Shown: positions 53,597 to 63,115, numbered from the stretch's first letter. The stretch is 64,000 nt of DNA from Halothece sp. PCC 7418 (GCF_000317635.1 NC_019779.1:3224001-3288000), one strand, 5' to 3'. Made by a program: numbers and translations. The notes: generated by a model not told the origin, from the sequence alone.

Positions 53597-55582
53597 GTGA
53601 TCTTACGTGAACTCGTTCTCGAAAATTTTGGTCCCTATCGCGGTCGCCAAGTGGTTGATTTAACCCCCAATGCGGATGAGGAAGAAGTCCGCCCGATTAT
53701 CTTATTTGGGGGAATGAATGGCGGTGGAAAAACAACCTTTATGGATGCAATTCGTCTCGCGTTTTATGGACAACGGGCGCAATGTTCCACACGAGGAAAT
53801 CTGAGTTATAGTGACTTTTTATCCCAAGCAGTGAATCGTCATAGTGAGGATAAAACTCGCATTGAATTGGCGTTTGAAGAGATATTAGATAATCAGTTAG
53901 TTGTCTTTAGAATTACGCGCAGTTGGCAAAAGGGAGATAATAAGGATACGTTAAGTATTTTAGTGGATGATTGGCCCGATCGCGCTCTGACGAATACTTG
54001 GGATGAATATATCGAAAACTTACTCCCCTTAGGCATTTCTAATCTGTTTTTATTTGATGGGGAACAAGTGAAAGAACTCGCAGAATTAGACGTTCCCCCG
54101 CCACAAGTGAAAGAGGCAATTCAAGCGTTACTGGGATTAGAATTAGCGGAAAAGTTAGGGGAAGATTTAGAGGTTTTAGTCAATCGCAAGCGGAAACAAC
54201 TGGCAAATCAAACGACGCTGAAAACTTTAGAAGAAATTGAAAGCAAACTGAATGAACAAAAGAAGGAATATAAGCAAGCAGAAGCCGAATTTCATCAGCT
54301 AGAAGCAGACCTTAAAAAAGCAAATGAAAATTATCGTCTTGCATCCGAAAACTTTATCTCAGAAGGGGGTAAAATTGCCTCTCAACAGTCGCAATTAGAA
54401 CGAAAGATCAATGAACTCAAAAACGATGAAGCTAGAGAAAAAGATGCACTACGAGATTTAGCTGCGGATGTGTTACCGTTAGCTTTAATTACACCCTTAT
54501 TAGAAGCAGCAAAAACACAGGGAGAAACAGAATTAGAGTATCAACAAGCCTTACTGACTCAAGATGTCATTAAACAGCGCGATCGCGCACTCCTTGATTA
54601 TCTCCATCAACTGGCGATTTCTGCAACAGAAGTGGATAAAATTTCGGGCTTTCTCCAAGAACAAAATCAAGAGGTAGAAGCCAAACTCAACCCCGAAAGA
54701 TCTCCTTATTTACGCCCCGATCAAGATACTATAAACCTCCTCAATACTGTCCTTGACTATCGCCTTCCCAACCAAGTGAAAGACCTTAAAATTAGGCAAG
54801 AGAAACTGCAAGAAATTACCTCAGAAATTGACAGCAGCGATCGCGAGTTAGCAAATGCAGCCTCTCCAGAAGCCTATCAAAAACTGCAAGATGCGGTAAA
54901 AGCAGCGCAAGAAAAACGCGCCAAAGCCCAACACGCTTGGGAAGCGGGAAAACGCCATCTCAATGCACTCGCAGATGAAATCAAAGCCACTCAAAAACAA
55001 CTGGAAAGTTACAGTCAAGAAGCCATTGATCAACGCAATAACGAACATATTATTCAGTCCGCGGCAAAAGTACAAAAAACCCTCGAACAATTTAAAGAAA
55101 AACTCACCCTTAAGAAGCTAAATAAACTGGAAATTGAAGTCACTGAATGTTTCCGATATTTACTCCATAAATCCGATTTAGTCCATCGCGTCAGCATCGA
55201 CAGCCAAACCTTTCGCCTTTCCCTGTTCGATCCAAACGGAAAACCCCTCCCCAAACATCGCCTCTCAGCAGGGGAAAAACAACTCCTCGCCATTGCATTC
55301 TTATGGGGGTTAGCGCGAGTGTCCCACCGTCAGCTTCCGATTGCGATTGATACTCCCTTAGGGCGTTTAGATTCGTCTCACCGTCATAATCTTGTGGAAC
55401 GCTATTTTCCCAGCGCCTCTCATCAAGTGATTCTCTTCTCTACAGATACAGAAATCGGACAAGTGGAATATGAACAATTAAATGAACAAAGCGCGATCGC
55501 GCACCAATATCAACTCCACTATGACGAAGCCAACGGAGAAACCCAAGTGAAAACGGGGTATTTTGATTTTGCACAAAATTAG
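53597..55582 (+). CDS. dndD: DNA phosphorothioation ATPase DndD
   Basis: SMC/Rad50-like ATPase of 661 residues needed for phosphorothioate modification. RELVLENFGPYRGRQVVDLT is the ABC-ATPase head N-terminus, with Walker A in FGGMNGGGKTTF (39-46). A long coiled coil runs from about 195 to 510. The C-terminal head has the signature HRLSAGEKQLLAIAF and Walker B with LPIAIDTPLGRLDSSHR. The start is GTG. There is no dndE downstream; a small unmatched ORF and the two hairpin repeats are there instead. Confidence 0.95.
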   Translation: MILRELVLENFGPYRGRQVVDLTPNADEEEVRPIILFGGMNGGGKTTFMDAIRLAFYGQRAQCSTRGNLSYSDFLSQAVNRHSEDKTRIELAFEEILDNQLVVFRITRSWQKGDNKDTLSILVDDWPDRALTNTWDEYIENLLPLGISNLFLFDGEQVKELAELDVPPPQVKEAIQALLGLELAEKLGEDLEVLVNRKRKQLANQTTLKTLEEIESKLNEQKKEYKQAEAEFHQLEADLKKANENYRLASENFISEGGKIASQQSQLERKINELKNDEAREKDALRDLAADVLPLALITPLLEAAKTQGETELEYQQALLTQDVIKQRDRALLDYLHQLAISATEVDKISGFLQEQNQEVEAKLNPERSPYLRPDQDTINLLNTVLDYRLPNQVKDLKIRQEKLQEITSEIDSSDRELANAASPEAYQKLQDAVKAAQEKRAKAQHAWEAGKRHLNALADEIKATQKQLESYSQEAIDQRNNEHIIQSAAKVQKTLEQFKEKLTLKKLNKLEIEVTECFRYLLHKSDLVHRVSIDSQTFRLSLFDPNGKPLPKHRLSAGEKQLLAIAFLWGLARVSHRQLPIAIDTPLGRLDSSHRHNLVERYFPSASHQVILFSTDTEIGQVEYEQLNEQSAIAHQYQLHYDEANGETQVKTGYFDFAQN

Positions 55583-55613
55583 ATTCATGATTGAGTTGCA
55601 TCATGTGAATGGA

Positions 55614-55644
55614 CTATCGACTAAATCAAAGATTGTAGTCGTAG
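55614..55644. repeat. hairpin repeat downstream of dndD, copy 1
   Basis: A 31-bp hairpin-forming block, CTATCGACTAAATC then AAAGATTGTAGTCGTAG. Stem GACT pairs with AGTC, and ATC with GAT inside. A matching block lies at 55816-55846. It is in the 473-bp gap after dndD, where no gene (including dndE) is recognised. Confidence 0.6.
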
Positions 55645-55815
55645 CTTCTTTTAATCCTTTAACCAGACCAAAACCGCCATTCTCGGTTGAATCTAGGGAC
55701 TTTTGCCATAGATCAACTGGAGATGATTTCTCTCTCCAGTCAAACTGTCGTACTAGCCAATCAAAGTGGAAGTCGTACAGGTACTTTCATGATAGCACAG
55801 TACTGGTCTCGCTAA

Positions 55816-55846
55816 CTACCGACCAAATCGGAGATTGTGGTCGTAG
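55816..55846. repeat. hairpin repeat downstream of dndD, copy 2
   Basis: A 31-bp block, CTACCGACCAAATC then GGAGATTGTGGTCGTAG, matching copy 1 except at a few sites. The outer stem is GACC with GGTC, so the T-A pair of copy 1 became C-G: a compensatory change. It is enclosed by a further inverted pair, GGTCTCGC (55805-55812) and GCGAGACC (55852-55859). Confidence 0.6.
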
Positions 55847-56055
55847 GATGCGCGAGACCTTTGCTCAAAGATGCAGCTAAAAAGGCAATGCGATCGCGAT
55901 AACGTCCCAAATCAATCCCCAGTAAACTACAGTTAAAATATTACCAGTGGGATGTTGCGTGCGACTTTCCGCCATCACCAAGGAAGCGCGACTGCAAATT
56001 TCCACACACTATCTTTTCCTTCCCAAAATACACAAAAACTGATTCCAATCAAATC

Positions 56056-56586
56056 ATGACTGACCTCGGAAAAAAACGATTAGAAGCAGCATGGACCATT
56101 GCGGGTTATGCGACTGGTGGAGGAGCGGTTTCTATGGCTGCTACCCCAGGGGTGGAAGTTCCCAAACAAGTGCTTTTAGCGGTGTCGGATGTCTTAATGT
56201 ACGGCACGATTTGGAAGATTTATTTTGAAGAAGATTTAACTCAAAAGGAATTATTAGAAATTCTGGCGGAGTTAGGGTTAGTGACGGTGACAGCCACGGG
56301 GGCTGCTTATTTAGTCGCCGAAGCCACCGCCGCGATCGCGCGGGAAATTTCAGATTGGCTGGGCCCTTCCGGTTGGGCCGTTTCGGCTGTGATTGCTGGG
56401 TCTCTCACCGCCAGTATTGGGGCATTATGGGCTTTGCACTGTGATCAACTCTATCAAGAGCGACAAGCCCAAGTGTCTCGTCATCAGTCTGAAGCTAGTC
56501 CTGCAAACAATCAACGCGATCCGTCATCTCCCAGGGTAAATCAAGATCACTCCGTCCAACATGACCATAGGCAGCCAGCTTCCTAA
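56056..56586 (+). CDS. hypothetical membrane protein overlapping metK
   Basis: A 176-residue protein. MTDLGKKRLEAAWTIAGYAT begins a small helical domain; about three hydrophobic stretches follow (GGGAVSMAATPG, LVTVTATGAAYLVAEATAAI and WAVSAVIAGSLTASIGALWA). I do not recognise the family. The C-terminal 30 residues (HQSEASPANNQRDPSS onward) are polar and lie on the opposite strand to the metK 3' end (56495-56586), a 92-bp convergent overlap. Either end may be extended by mutation. Confidence 0.6.
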   Translation: MTDLGKKRLEAAWTIAGYATGGGAVSMAATPGVEVPKQVLLAVSDVLMYGTIWKIYFEEDLTQKELLEILAELGLVTVTATGAAYLVAEATAAIAREISDWLGPSGWAVSAVIAGSLTASIGALWALHCDQLYQERQAQVSRHQSEASPANNQRDPSSPRVNQDHSVQHDHRQPAS

Positions 56587-57679
56587 AAAAGCCATCTTCG
56601 GAAAGGGAGGGGCGCGATCGCAGCTGCAATTGTTTGATAATCCCCGCGAGGCGAAACTCAAAATGCTGTTCTAAACGGCGAGCAATTTCTTCTTCTGAAA
56701 TCTTTCCTGTAGCAAACGTTTCCACTTGAATACTCACAGGACGAGATAATCCCAACGAATAACTTAACTGCACTTCACATTCTCGCGCCAGATTCGCTGC
56801 AACCACATTTTTGGCTGCATACCGAGCAGCATACGCCCCCACACGATCAATGCGGGTGGGATCTTTCCCACTGAGGGCTGCACCACTATGTTTAGCATAT
56901 TCCCCATAAGTATCGATCGCGTTTTTTCGTCCCGTTAACCCCGCATGAACTTCAGGCCCCCCTGGACTGAGAAGCCCTTCTGGATTAATATAAATTCTAG
57001 TGTCTCGATCAGGTTGAATCGTTTGTTCTGCAAAGACGGGTTCAACAACAGTTTGGCGAATATCGTCTCGCAGTTGTTTCAAACTGGCAGCAGCAGGATC
57101 ATTCTGACTGGCTAAAATTGTAATACTGTGAATGCGTTTCGGTTCGCGGTTTTGGTACTCCACCCCAACCAGCGTTTTACCATCAGGAGAAAGATAAGGG
57201 AGAATGTTTTGTAATTGAACTTCGTGCAGTCGTCGCGCCAGTTGATGGGCAAGCCAAATCGGTATTGGCATCAGGACTGGGGTTTGATCGCAAGCAAAAC
57301 CGAAAACCGTTGCTTGATCGCGGGCGGTAATCTGTTCTATTTCCGCGTCAGACAGTTGTGACTCATCAAAGTTATTTTCGGGAGACATTTCGTCTAAACT
57401 ACTGAGAATGGAACAGTTTTTGCCACTGAAGCTGGTGCGATGATACCCCACGCTGTCGATGACTTCTCGCGCAATGGTGGTGAAATCAATGCTGAGATCC
57501 GCATCAAACCGAGCAGCCAGAAACAAGATGGCAGCGGAAACAGCCGACTCGACGATCGCGCGGGATTTAGGATTTTGTTGCAAGCAGCGATCGAGAATCG
57601 CATCACTAATTTGGTCACAGAGTTTATCAGGATGACCCGCAGTGACGGACTCGGAGGTGAACATAAAGTCTTTTTTCAT
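56495..57679 (-). CDS. metK: divergent S-adenosylmethionine synthetase-like protein
   Basis: A 394-residue MAT-family protein. The N-terminus FTSESVTAGHPDKLCDQISD matches MetK (HPDK loop), with ARDQATVFGF in place of GAGDQGLMFGY. AGLTGRKNAIDTYGEYAKHS, LSGKDPTRIDRVGAYAARYA and NVVAANLA follow. Standard MetK has GGPxGDxGLTGRK; here the block is GGPEVHAGLTGRK, so the Asp equivalent to D238 of the E. coli enzyme is replaced by His. The gene overlaps the ATPase gene by 4 bp (ATGA). It is probably a second MAT-like enzyme rather than the housekeeping one; activity is uncertain. Confidence 0.85.
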   Translation of the reverse strand: MKKDFMFTSESVTAGHPDKLCDQISDAILDRCLQQNPKSRAIVESAVSAAILFLAARFDADLSIDFTTIAREVIDSVGYHRTSFSGKNCSILSSLDEMSPENNFDESQLSDAEIEQITARDQATVFGFACDQTPVLMPIPIWLAHQLARRLHEVQLQNILPYLSPDGKTLVGVEYQNREPKRIHSITILASQNDPAAASLKQLRDDIRQTVVEPVFAEQTIQPDRDTRIYINPEGLLSPGGPEVHAGLTGRKNAIDTYGEYAKHSGAALSGKDPTRIDRVGAYAARYAAKNVVAANLARECEVQLSYSLGLSRPVSIQVETFATGKISEEEIARRLEQHFEFRLAGIIKQLQLRSRPSLSEDGFFRKLAAYGHVGRSDLDLPWEMTDRVDCLQD

Positions 57680-60639
57680 TGTGCCTCCTGAAGTTCAATG
57701 GTTTTGGTGGCTTCATTTACGGCTAAGGAAAGGAGAGCGCACCCCGCAATCACAGCCGTATCAATGGGATCTAACGGTCCTAAGCGCAATAATTGTCTAA
57801 GGGGAGGAACAAACAGGGGTAACAGTTGTAAGGCGAGAGATCCCAACACCGCAGCATCCAGATACGGATTATCAGGACGAGGTTCTCCGCCCAATAAGGA
57901 AGGCTGGGTGGAACGGGCATTTAAAGCATTGAGAATCTGCGCGATCGTTAATCCCATAAAGAGCACCGTGCTGGCGCGAGATCCAGGGCCATGTCGGGTT
58001 AACGCATAGCCGTAAGCCCCAAGGGCGCTAATGGAGAGAACCGCTGATTCTAAGACAATCCGTTCATAGTCAGCTTGGGAGAGAATCGGTTCATCCGGAT
58101 CGCGCGGAGGTTGGTTGAGAATATTGGATTCAGGGGTTTCTAAAGCCAATCCTAAGCTGGGGAAGACATCGGTAACGAGGTTTAGCCATAATAATTGCAT
58201 GGTGTTCAACGGTTCAGAAAACCCTGCTGCTGTCCCCACAATCATCACCGCCAGTTCGCTGAGATTGGTAGCGAGAAGAAAATGTAAGGATTTGCGGATA
58301 TTGCTATAAATGGCGCGTCCTTGCGCGATCGCTGCGATCGTGGTTTCCAAGGCATTATCTTCTAAAATGACATCTGCTGTTTCTCGGGCTGCATCTGCAC
58401 CGCCTTTCCCCATCGCAATCCCGACATTAGCAGCTTTCAAAGCGGGACTATCATTAATTCCATCTCCCGTCATGGCGACAATTTTTCCCGCAGCTTGTAG
58501 GCTTTGCACAATATTCAGTTTATCGGCGGGACTAACCCGCGCAAAGACATCCACTTTATTGGCAAGGGCTTCTAGTTTTTCAGGATTCAATTCTCCTAAT
58601 GCAGAAGAGTCCAAAATCTCTAAACGACCATCCCGTCCAATATGTAATTCCCGCGCGATCGCGTAAGCCGTGGGCCCTTGATCTCCCGTTATCATTACCG
58701 TATCAATCCCCGCTTCATGGAAACGCGCAATGACATCGGTTACCCCTTCCCGAATCGGATCCGCCATTCCCGCTAAGCCTAACCAAATTAAATCTTCTTC
58801 CATCTCCGTTTCTGAGATGCTGTCTTCTGCCATACGGTAAGCAAACCCTAGCACCCGCAGGGCTTTTCCCGCCATCTGTTCATTGGCATTTTGTAGCGTG
58901 CGTTTTTCTTGCGGAGTAAGGGGCGTAATTTCTCCATCGCGCGATCGATAGTGACAACGTTGGATAATTTCATGGGGGTTTCCTTTCACAGCAATTAAAA
59001 CCTTGCCATTGCCAAAACGGTGCAGGGTACTCATTAACTCATGATTCGCCGATCGCGCATTCAGTTTTAACAAAGGGAATTTTTCTCGCAAGGAAATCGG
59101 ATCAACCCCTGCATCAATCGCAATTTGCACCAGGGCGTTTTCGGTAGCGGAACCGCTCAAATCATAGCTATCGCCAGCAGGAGTCACCTCGGTTTCACTG
59201 CACAATACCCCCACCTGTAATAATCCAACCACTTCTTGATGGTCTAACGGGTCAATTTTACGGTCTCCCCACCACCAACAGCGATCTTCAGCAAATTTTA
59301 CTTCATTCATCCCCACTCGCACGTCTTTCACCACCATCTGGTTACAAGTGAGGGTTCCTGTTTTATCAAGGCAAATCGTTTGTAGTGATCCGAGAGACTC
59401 CACCGCATCAATCCCCCGAATGAGAACCCCTTGACGACGGGCTTCTTGAATCCCTAAAGCCAAAATTGTGGTCGCGATCGCGGGTAAGCCTTCGGGAACA
59501 GACGCAACCGCCAGAGAAATGGCACTTTTGAGCATCGTTAGCCAACCTTGTCCCCGTAATACCCCAATTCCAAACTCTAAAGCGCAAACCACCGATCCAA
59601 TTAAAACCAGTTGTCCCCCCACTTCGTCTAGTTGTCGTTGTAAGGGGGTTTCTGGAACAATGGCTTCCCCCGCCATGGCTTGGATTTTACCAATTTCAGT
59701 TTGATTTCCCGTTGCGATAATGACCGCCTTTCCTTGTCCTCCGGTGACTAATGTTCCCCGATACACCATGTTTTTTCGTTCTGCCAGGGGAACATCTTGA
59801 CGGTCTAGGGAAGTCGCAATTTTAGTCACAGGGAGACTTTCGCCAGTAAGAGGAGACTCATCAATTTGTAAGTTATCGGTTTCGATTAAACGAGAATCCG
59901 CAGCCACGCGATCGCCCGTTCGCAAGACTAACAGATCCCCCACGACCCCCTCTCCCGCATCAATGGTTTCTTCCTGACCATTGCGAATGACCAGCGCGAT
60001 CGGTTTCCCTTGACTTTTGAGAGATTGAATAATGCGTTCTGACTGACTTTCGGTAACGTAGCCAATGACGGCGTTCAATCCGACGACTCCAGCAATGGTT
60101 AAAGCATCAGCAACTCCTCCCGTCACTAAAGAAATGCCCGCAGCCACCCCTAACAGAGCCACAGGCAGCGAGTTAAACTGTTCGAGGATGATTTCGAGGT
60201 CGGGACGAGCTTGGGCTTCAGCAAAGGTATTTGAGCCATATTGTTGAGCATTTTGCGCGATCGCGCTGTCACATAAGCCCTCGGTTGGAGAGGTTCCAAA
60301 CTCCTGTAAAATTCTGTCTATCTCTAAAAAATGCCAATCCTTGGTTTGAGAAGAAGACGTTTGTTGTTTTGGCGCGGGAGTTGCAGCAGAAACGTTTTCT
60401 CCCGAGTGATAACTTGCAACCGTGTTTTCAACGAGCGTTTTAATCTCAGAAGCGGGATAAGTCGGATCGAACTGAATCAATAAATTACCCGTTAAAGAAT
60501 TCGCTTTAACCTCCTGAACTCCAGTTTGCTGGCTTAAGGCTTGCTGAAGATAATCCGCTAAGGCTTGGGAACGATATAATCCCTCTACTTTATAGCGGAT
60601 TCTGCCTTTGACACGATGTATTGCGGAAGTGCTGACCAA
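57676..60639 (-). CDS. P-type cation-transporting ATPase with N-terminal HMA-like domain
   Basis: A 987-residue ion pump. Residues 1-80 form an HMA-like ferredoxin fold (AIHRVKGRIRYKVEGLYRSQ) without the CxxC metal site. The core has TGES (265-268), M4 PEGLP (about 382-386), the phosphorylation motif DKTGTLT (about 425), TGDQGPTA (about 651) and MTGDGINDSPALKAA (723 onward). PEGLP and LNLVTDVFP in M6 place it in the P2 (Ca/Mn-type) group rather than heavy-metal P1B. The exact ion cannot be told. It is operonic with a small unknown gene upstream and a divergent metK. Confidence 0.92.
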   Translation of the reverse strand: MVSTSAIHRVKGRIRYKVEGLYRSQALADYLQQALSQQTGVQEVKANSLTGNLLIQFDPTYPASEIKTLVENTVASYHSGENVSAATPAPKQQTSSSQTKDWHFLEIDRILQEFGTSPTEGLCDSAIAQNAQQYGSNTFAEAQARPDLEIILEQFNSLPVALLGVAAGISLVTGGVADALTIAGVVGLNAVIGYVTESQSERIIQSLKSQGKPIALVIRNGQEETIDAGEGVVGDLLVLRTGDRVAADSRLIETDNLQIDESPLTGESLPVTKIATSLDRQDVPLAERKNMVYRGTLVTGGQGKAVIIATGNQTEIGKIQAMAGEAIVPETPLQRQLDEVGGQLVLIGSVVCALEFGIGVLRGQGWLTMLKSAISLAVASVPEGLPAIATTILALGIQEARRQGVLIRGIDAVESLGSLQTICLDKTGTLTCNQMVVKDVRVGMNEVKFAEDRCWWWGDRKIDPLDHQEVVGLLQVGVLCSETEVTPAGDSYDLSGSATENALVQIAIDAGVDPISLREKFPLLKLNARSANHELMSTLHRFGNGKVLIAVKGNPHEIIQRCHYRSRDGEITPLTPQEKRTLQNANEQMAGKALRVLGFAYRMAEDSISETEMEEDLIWLGLAGMADPIREGVTDVIARFHEAGIDTVMITGDQGPTAYAIARELHIGRDGRLEILDSSALGELNPEKLEALANKVDVFARVSPADKLNIVQSLQAAGKIVAMTGDGINDSPALKAANVGIAMGKGGADAARETADVILEDNALETTIAAIAQGRAIYSNIRKSLHFLLATNLSELAVMIVGTAAGFSEPLNTMQLLWLNLVTDVFPSLGLALETPESNILNQPPRDPDEPILSQADYERIVLESAVLSISALGAYGYALTRHGPGSRASTVLFMGLTIAQILNALNARSTQPSLLGGEPRPDNPYLDAAVLGSLALQLLPLFVPPLRQLLRLGPLDPIDTAVIAGCALLSLAVNEATKTIELQEAQ

Positions 60640-60741
60640 TTTTGCTAAGAGTGATCGGTTGCTAATTGAACCACAGAGACACAGAGAACTCAGAGAATTG
60701 AAACACTTGGACTATGAGAACTGTTATCCAATATAGCCTTT

Positions 60742-61317
60742 TTAATCTGGGGAGTCTCGAACCTGAGTTACAGAATTACCGTTATCGTGATGTTCTCTGG
60801 TCGCGGTTGAATTTTCCTTTGACATCAAAGGCTGATGATCATGAAGTTTAATAAAACTATCAAAAGCATACCAAGCCAGGACATACCAAGGAACATCATC
60901 AAATTGAAATCCTTTAAGAATGAGTTGTCGGAGGGCTAAGGCAGCGAATAAGATCGACAGCAGCGATCGCGCATCAATTGTCCCCTGTGTTGCTTTCCTT
61001 AAACTGGTATCTAACTCCGACATCCCTTTAATCATCATTTGTGCAAAGACGGAGTTTTCTTGATTGGAGAGTGCTGGCGTGTTTTCTCCTTCTTCAGCCA
61101 ACTCTGCTTCCACTTCGGCGCGGAGATCTTCGATCGCTTCCTCGAGTTGGGCTAACGCTTCTTTCCCTCGCTCTTGGAGGGCAATGACCGCTTTTAGGAA
61201 TGCACGCACTGCCGGTTGTTCGACATTTTCCGCACTCACCCTCAGCACTGGGGCAAAAAAAAGGGTCGCCATTTCTTCAAACGTGCTGGTCGCTTCCGAT
61301 TCGGGTTGGCGTATCAT
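60742..61317 (-). CDS. hypothetical protein upstream of P-type ATPase
   Basis: A 191-residue protein of unknown family. It has an N-terminal helical part (TFEEMATLFFAPVLRVSAEN), an acidic coiled coil near residues 50-78 (ALAQLEEAIEDLRAEVEAEL) and a hydrophobic stretch (SLLSILFAALALRQLILKGF) that may be membrane-associated, then a polar tail. It precedes the P-type ATPase by 102 bp on the same strand, so a regulatory or accessory role for the pump is possible. The gap between them carries a short CCACAGAGACACAGAGAACT repeat-like motif. Confidence 0.65.
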   Translation of the reverse strand: MIRQPESEATSTFEEMATLFFAPVLRVSAENVEQPAVRAFLKAVIALQERGKEALAQLEEAIEDLRAEVEAELAEEGENTPALSNQENSVFAQMMIKGMSELDTSLRKATQGTIDARSLLSILFAALALRQLILKGFQFDDVPWYVLAWYAFDSFIKLHDHQPLMSKENSTATREHHDNGNSVTQVRDSPD

Positions 61318-61433
61318 TGCATTAATCTTTAAACCTTTAATGTTAACAAGCTCAGCCTTTTCTTCTCACTCACTGGACAAGTGAATGAGCAATTCTTGCG
61401 CCTAAGTCAATTTTAACAACACTGCACCATTTC

Positions 61434-62084
61434 TTAACTCCAAAATTCATCAACATCCACCTCTGTTATTTCTTGCTTCACCTCTTGAAAATAGCGACTA
61501 GAAGTGACCATGTTTAAATCTTTTTGACGCTTTTGTTGATCAATTTCAATCTTGAGATCTTGAAATTGTTGCTCAAATTTATTTTTCTCTTGACGACGTT
61601 GATCGGGCAACTTGAAAATAAAAGCAACCTTATCTTCTTTCCCAAACGCAATCAAATCACCCGAGGAAATATCTTGAGACTCTCCTTCTTTGACTAAGAT
61701 ATTGTTGACATAAGTCCCATTGGAACTTCCCAAATCTTCAATGTAGTATTGTTCTCCCACCACTGTGATCCGAGCGTGCTTCCGAGAAACAACTGCTGCA
61801 TTGGTAACATCGGATAAATCAATATCAGGGGTATTGTTAGGACTAGTTTTCCCAAGGGTAATGGTGAGTTGATTTTCCGGAATTTTCAGCGGGCGACCGC
61901 TCTGCAAATGTAGTAAATAGGGAACCGTTTCCGGTAACGTCACTGTTTCTTCTGGAGGAAAATTGATTTCAGGAGGTAAAATTGAGGTTTTGGGATCTTC
62001 TGGAGCAGATGCTTGCAGGTTTTCTGACTTTTGACCCAACTTCAGATACTGTTTGAGAGCCTTCCAAGGATTTTTCATTGCCAA
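61434..62084 (-). CDS. FHA-domain protein
   Basis: A 216-residue protein. An FHA domain spans about residues 70-160: ITLGKTSPNNTPDIDL, VSRKHARITV, EDLGSSNGTYVNN and LIAFGKEDKVAFIF. These carry the Arg, Ser-x-x-His and Asn-Gly residues that read phosphothreonine. A C-terminal coiled coil with lysine-rich stretches follows. It overlaps the glutaminase gene by 10 bp and is the last gene of a three-gene operon. It probably senses a Ser/Thr kinase signal. Confidence 0.92.
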   Translation of the reverse strand: MAMKNPWKALKQYLKLGQKSENLQASAPEDPKTSILPPEINFPPEETVTLPETVPYLLHLQSGRPLKIPENQLTITLGKTSPNNTPDIDLSDVTNAAVVSRKHARITVVGEQYYIEDLGSSNGTYVNNILVKEGESQDISSGDLIAFGKEDKVAFIFKLPDQRRQEKNKFEQQFQDLKIEIDQQKRQKDLNMVTSSRYFQEVKQEITEVDVDEFWS

Positions 62085-63115
62085 CCATCTACATCATCAC
62101 TGCCATTAATCCATTCCTGCAAGTCTTGCTTCGGGGAAGCCACATTGAAGGGATGAAGTCCAAAATCATCAGATAACTCTTGGCAAACTTTCACGCCACG
62201 GAAACTATTGCCTTTGGAATCTAGGGGGGGTGAGAACGTACCAATTCCCATCTTATCGGGGGCAATGGCTGCAATGCCACCACCAACGCCGCTTTTAGCT
62301 GGCATTCCCACTCGGTACGCCCACTCTCCCGAGCCGTCATACATACCGCAGGTTAGCATCACACTAATTACATCTTGCACATAATGTTCATCCAGTGCTC
62401 GCTGTCCCGTGATCGGGTTAACTCCGCCATTAGCTAAGGTTGCCGATAGCATCGCTAAATCGCGAGCATTCACCTGAATAGAACATTGTTGAAAGTAAAG
62501 GTCTAAAGTTTCATCAATTTTTTCGCTGACCATGCCAAAATTAAGCATCAGGTAAGCCATGGCACGATTGCGATGACCGGTTGATTTCTCTGATAAAAAC
62601 ACCGCAACATCAATGTCATGATCGCGCCCCGTATAACGCTTAAACATTTCCAAAACTCGTTTTAAGCGTTCAGTTCCATCTTTGCCTTTCACTAAATCAG
62701 TTGTAGCAATTGCCCCGGCGTTGACCATGGGATTATAAGGGCGGTTCGTCTCTTCATCCAAAACAATGGAATTAAACGCTTCTCCCGTCGGTTCAACACC
62801 AATCTTACTATTCACATACTCCCGCCCATAATCTTCTAATGCTAAACCATAGATAAACGCTTTTGAGATCGACTGAATGGTAAATAATTCATTACAGTCT
62901 CCGACTTCAAAACGTTGCCCTTGCGTGGTGAGCACACAAATACCAAATGATTCAGGATTGGCGATTGCCAACTCTGGGATATAGTCAGCGACTTTTCCTT
63001 CATTAAAGGAACGATATTTCTCATAAAGGTCATTGAGATAGTTCCGAAAGGGTGAAGTAACGGCGCTAATGGAGTTAGCAAGCGACTTAATATCTCCAGT
63101 TTTGTTTTGTGACAT
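62075..63115 (-). CDS. glsA: glutaminase A
   Basis: Beta-lactamase-fold glutaminase, hydrolysing glutamine to glutamate and ammonia, 346 residues. The catalytic SxxK is in FTIQSISKAF. YNPMVNAGAIATTDLVKG, MAYLMLNFG and KSGVGGGIAAIAPDKMGIGT are the family motifs. Bacterial GlsA enzymes are usually about 310 residues, so there are small extensions at both ends. It lies between a ParA-like ATPase gene (5 bp upstream) and an FHA gene. This operon context is unusual for a nitrogen-metabolism enzyme. Confidence 0.95.
   Translation of the reverse strand: MSQNKTGDIKSLANSISAVTSPFRNYLNDLYEKYRSFNEGKVADYIPELAIANPESFGICVLTTQGQRFEVGDCNELFTIQSISKAFIYGLALEDYGREYVNSKIGVEPTGEAFNSIVLDEETNRPYNPMVNAGAIATTDLVKGKDGTERLKRVLEMFKRYTGRDHDIDVAVFLSEKSTGHRNRAMAYLMLNFGMVSEKIDETLDLYFQQCSIQVNARDLAMLSATLANGGVNPITGQRALDEHYVQDVISVMLTCGMYDGSGEWAYRVGMPAKSGVGGGIAAIAPDKMGIGTFSPPLDSKGNSFRGVKVCQELSDDFGLHPFNVASPKQDLQEWINGSDDVDGWQ

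Noticed and set aside
55563-55880. 105-codon ORF after dndD as a possible dndE
   Set aside because: The translation lacks the DndE pattern (basic helix, conserved Trp/Cys core) and overlaps the end of dndD. The two hairpin repeats lie within it. It looks accidental.
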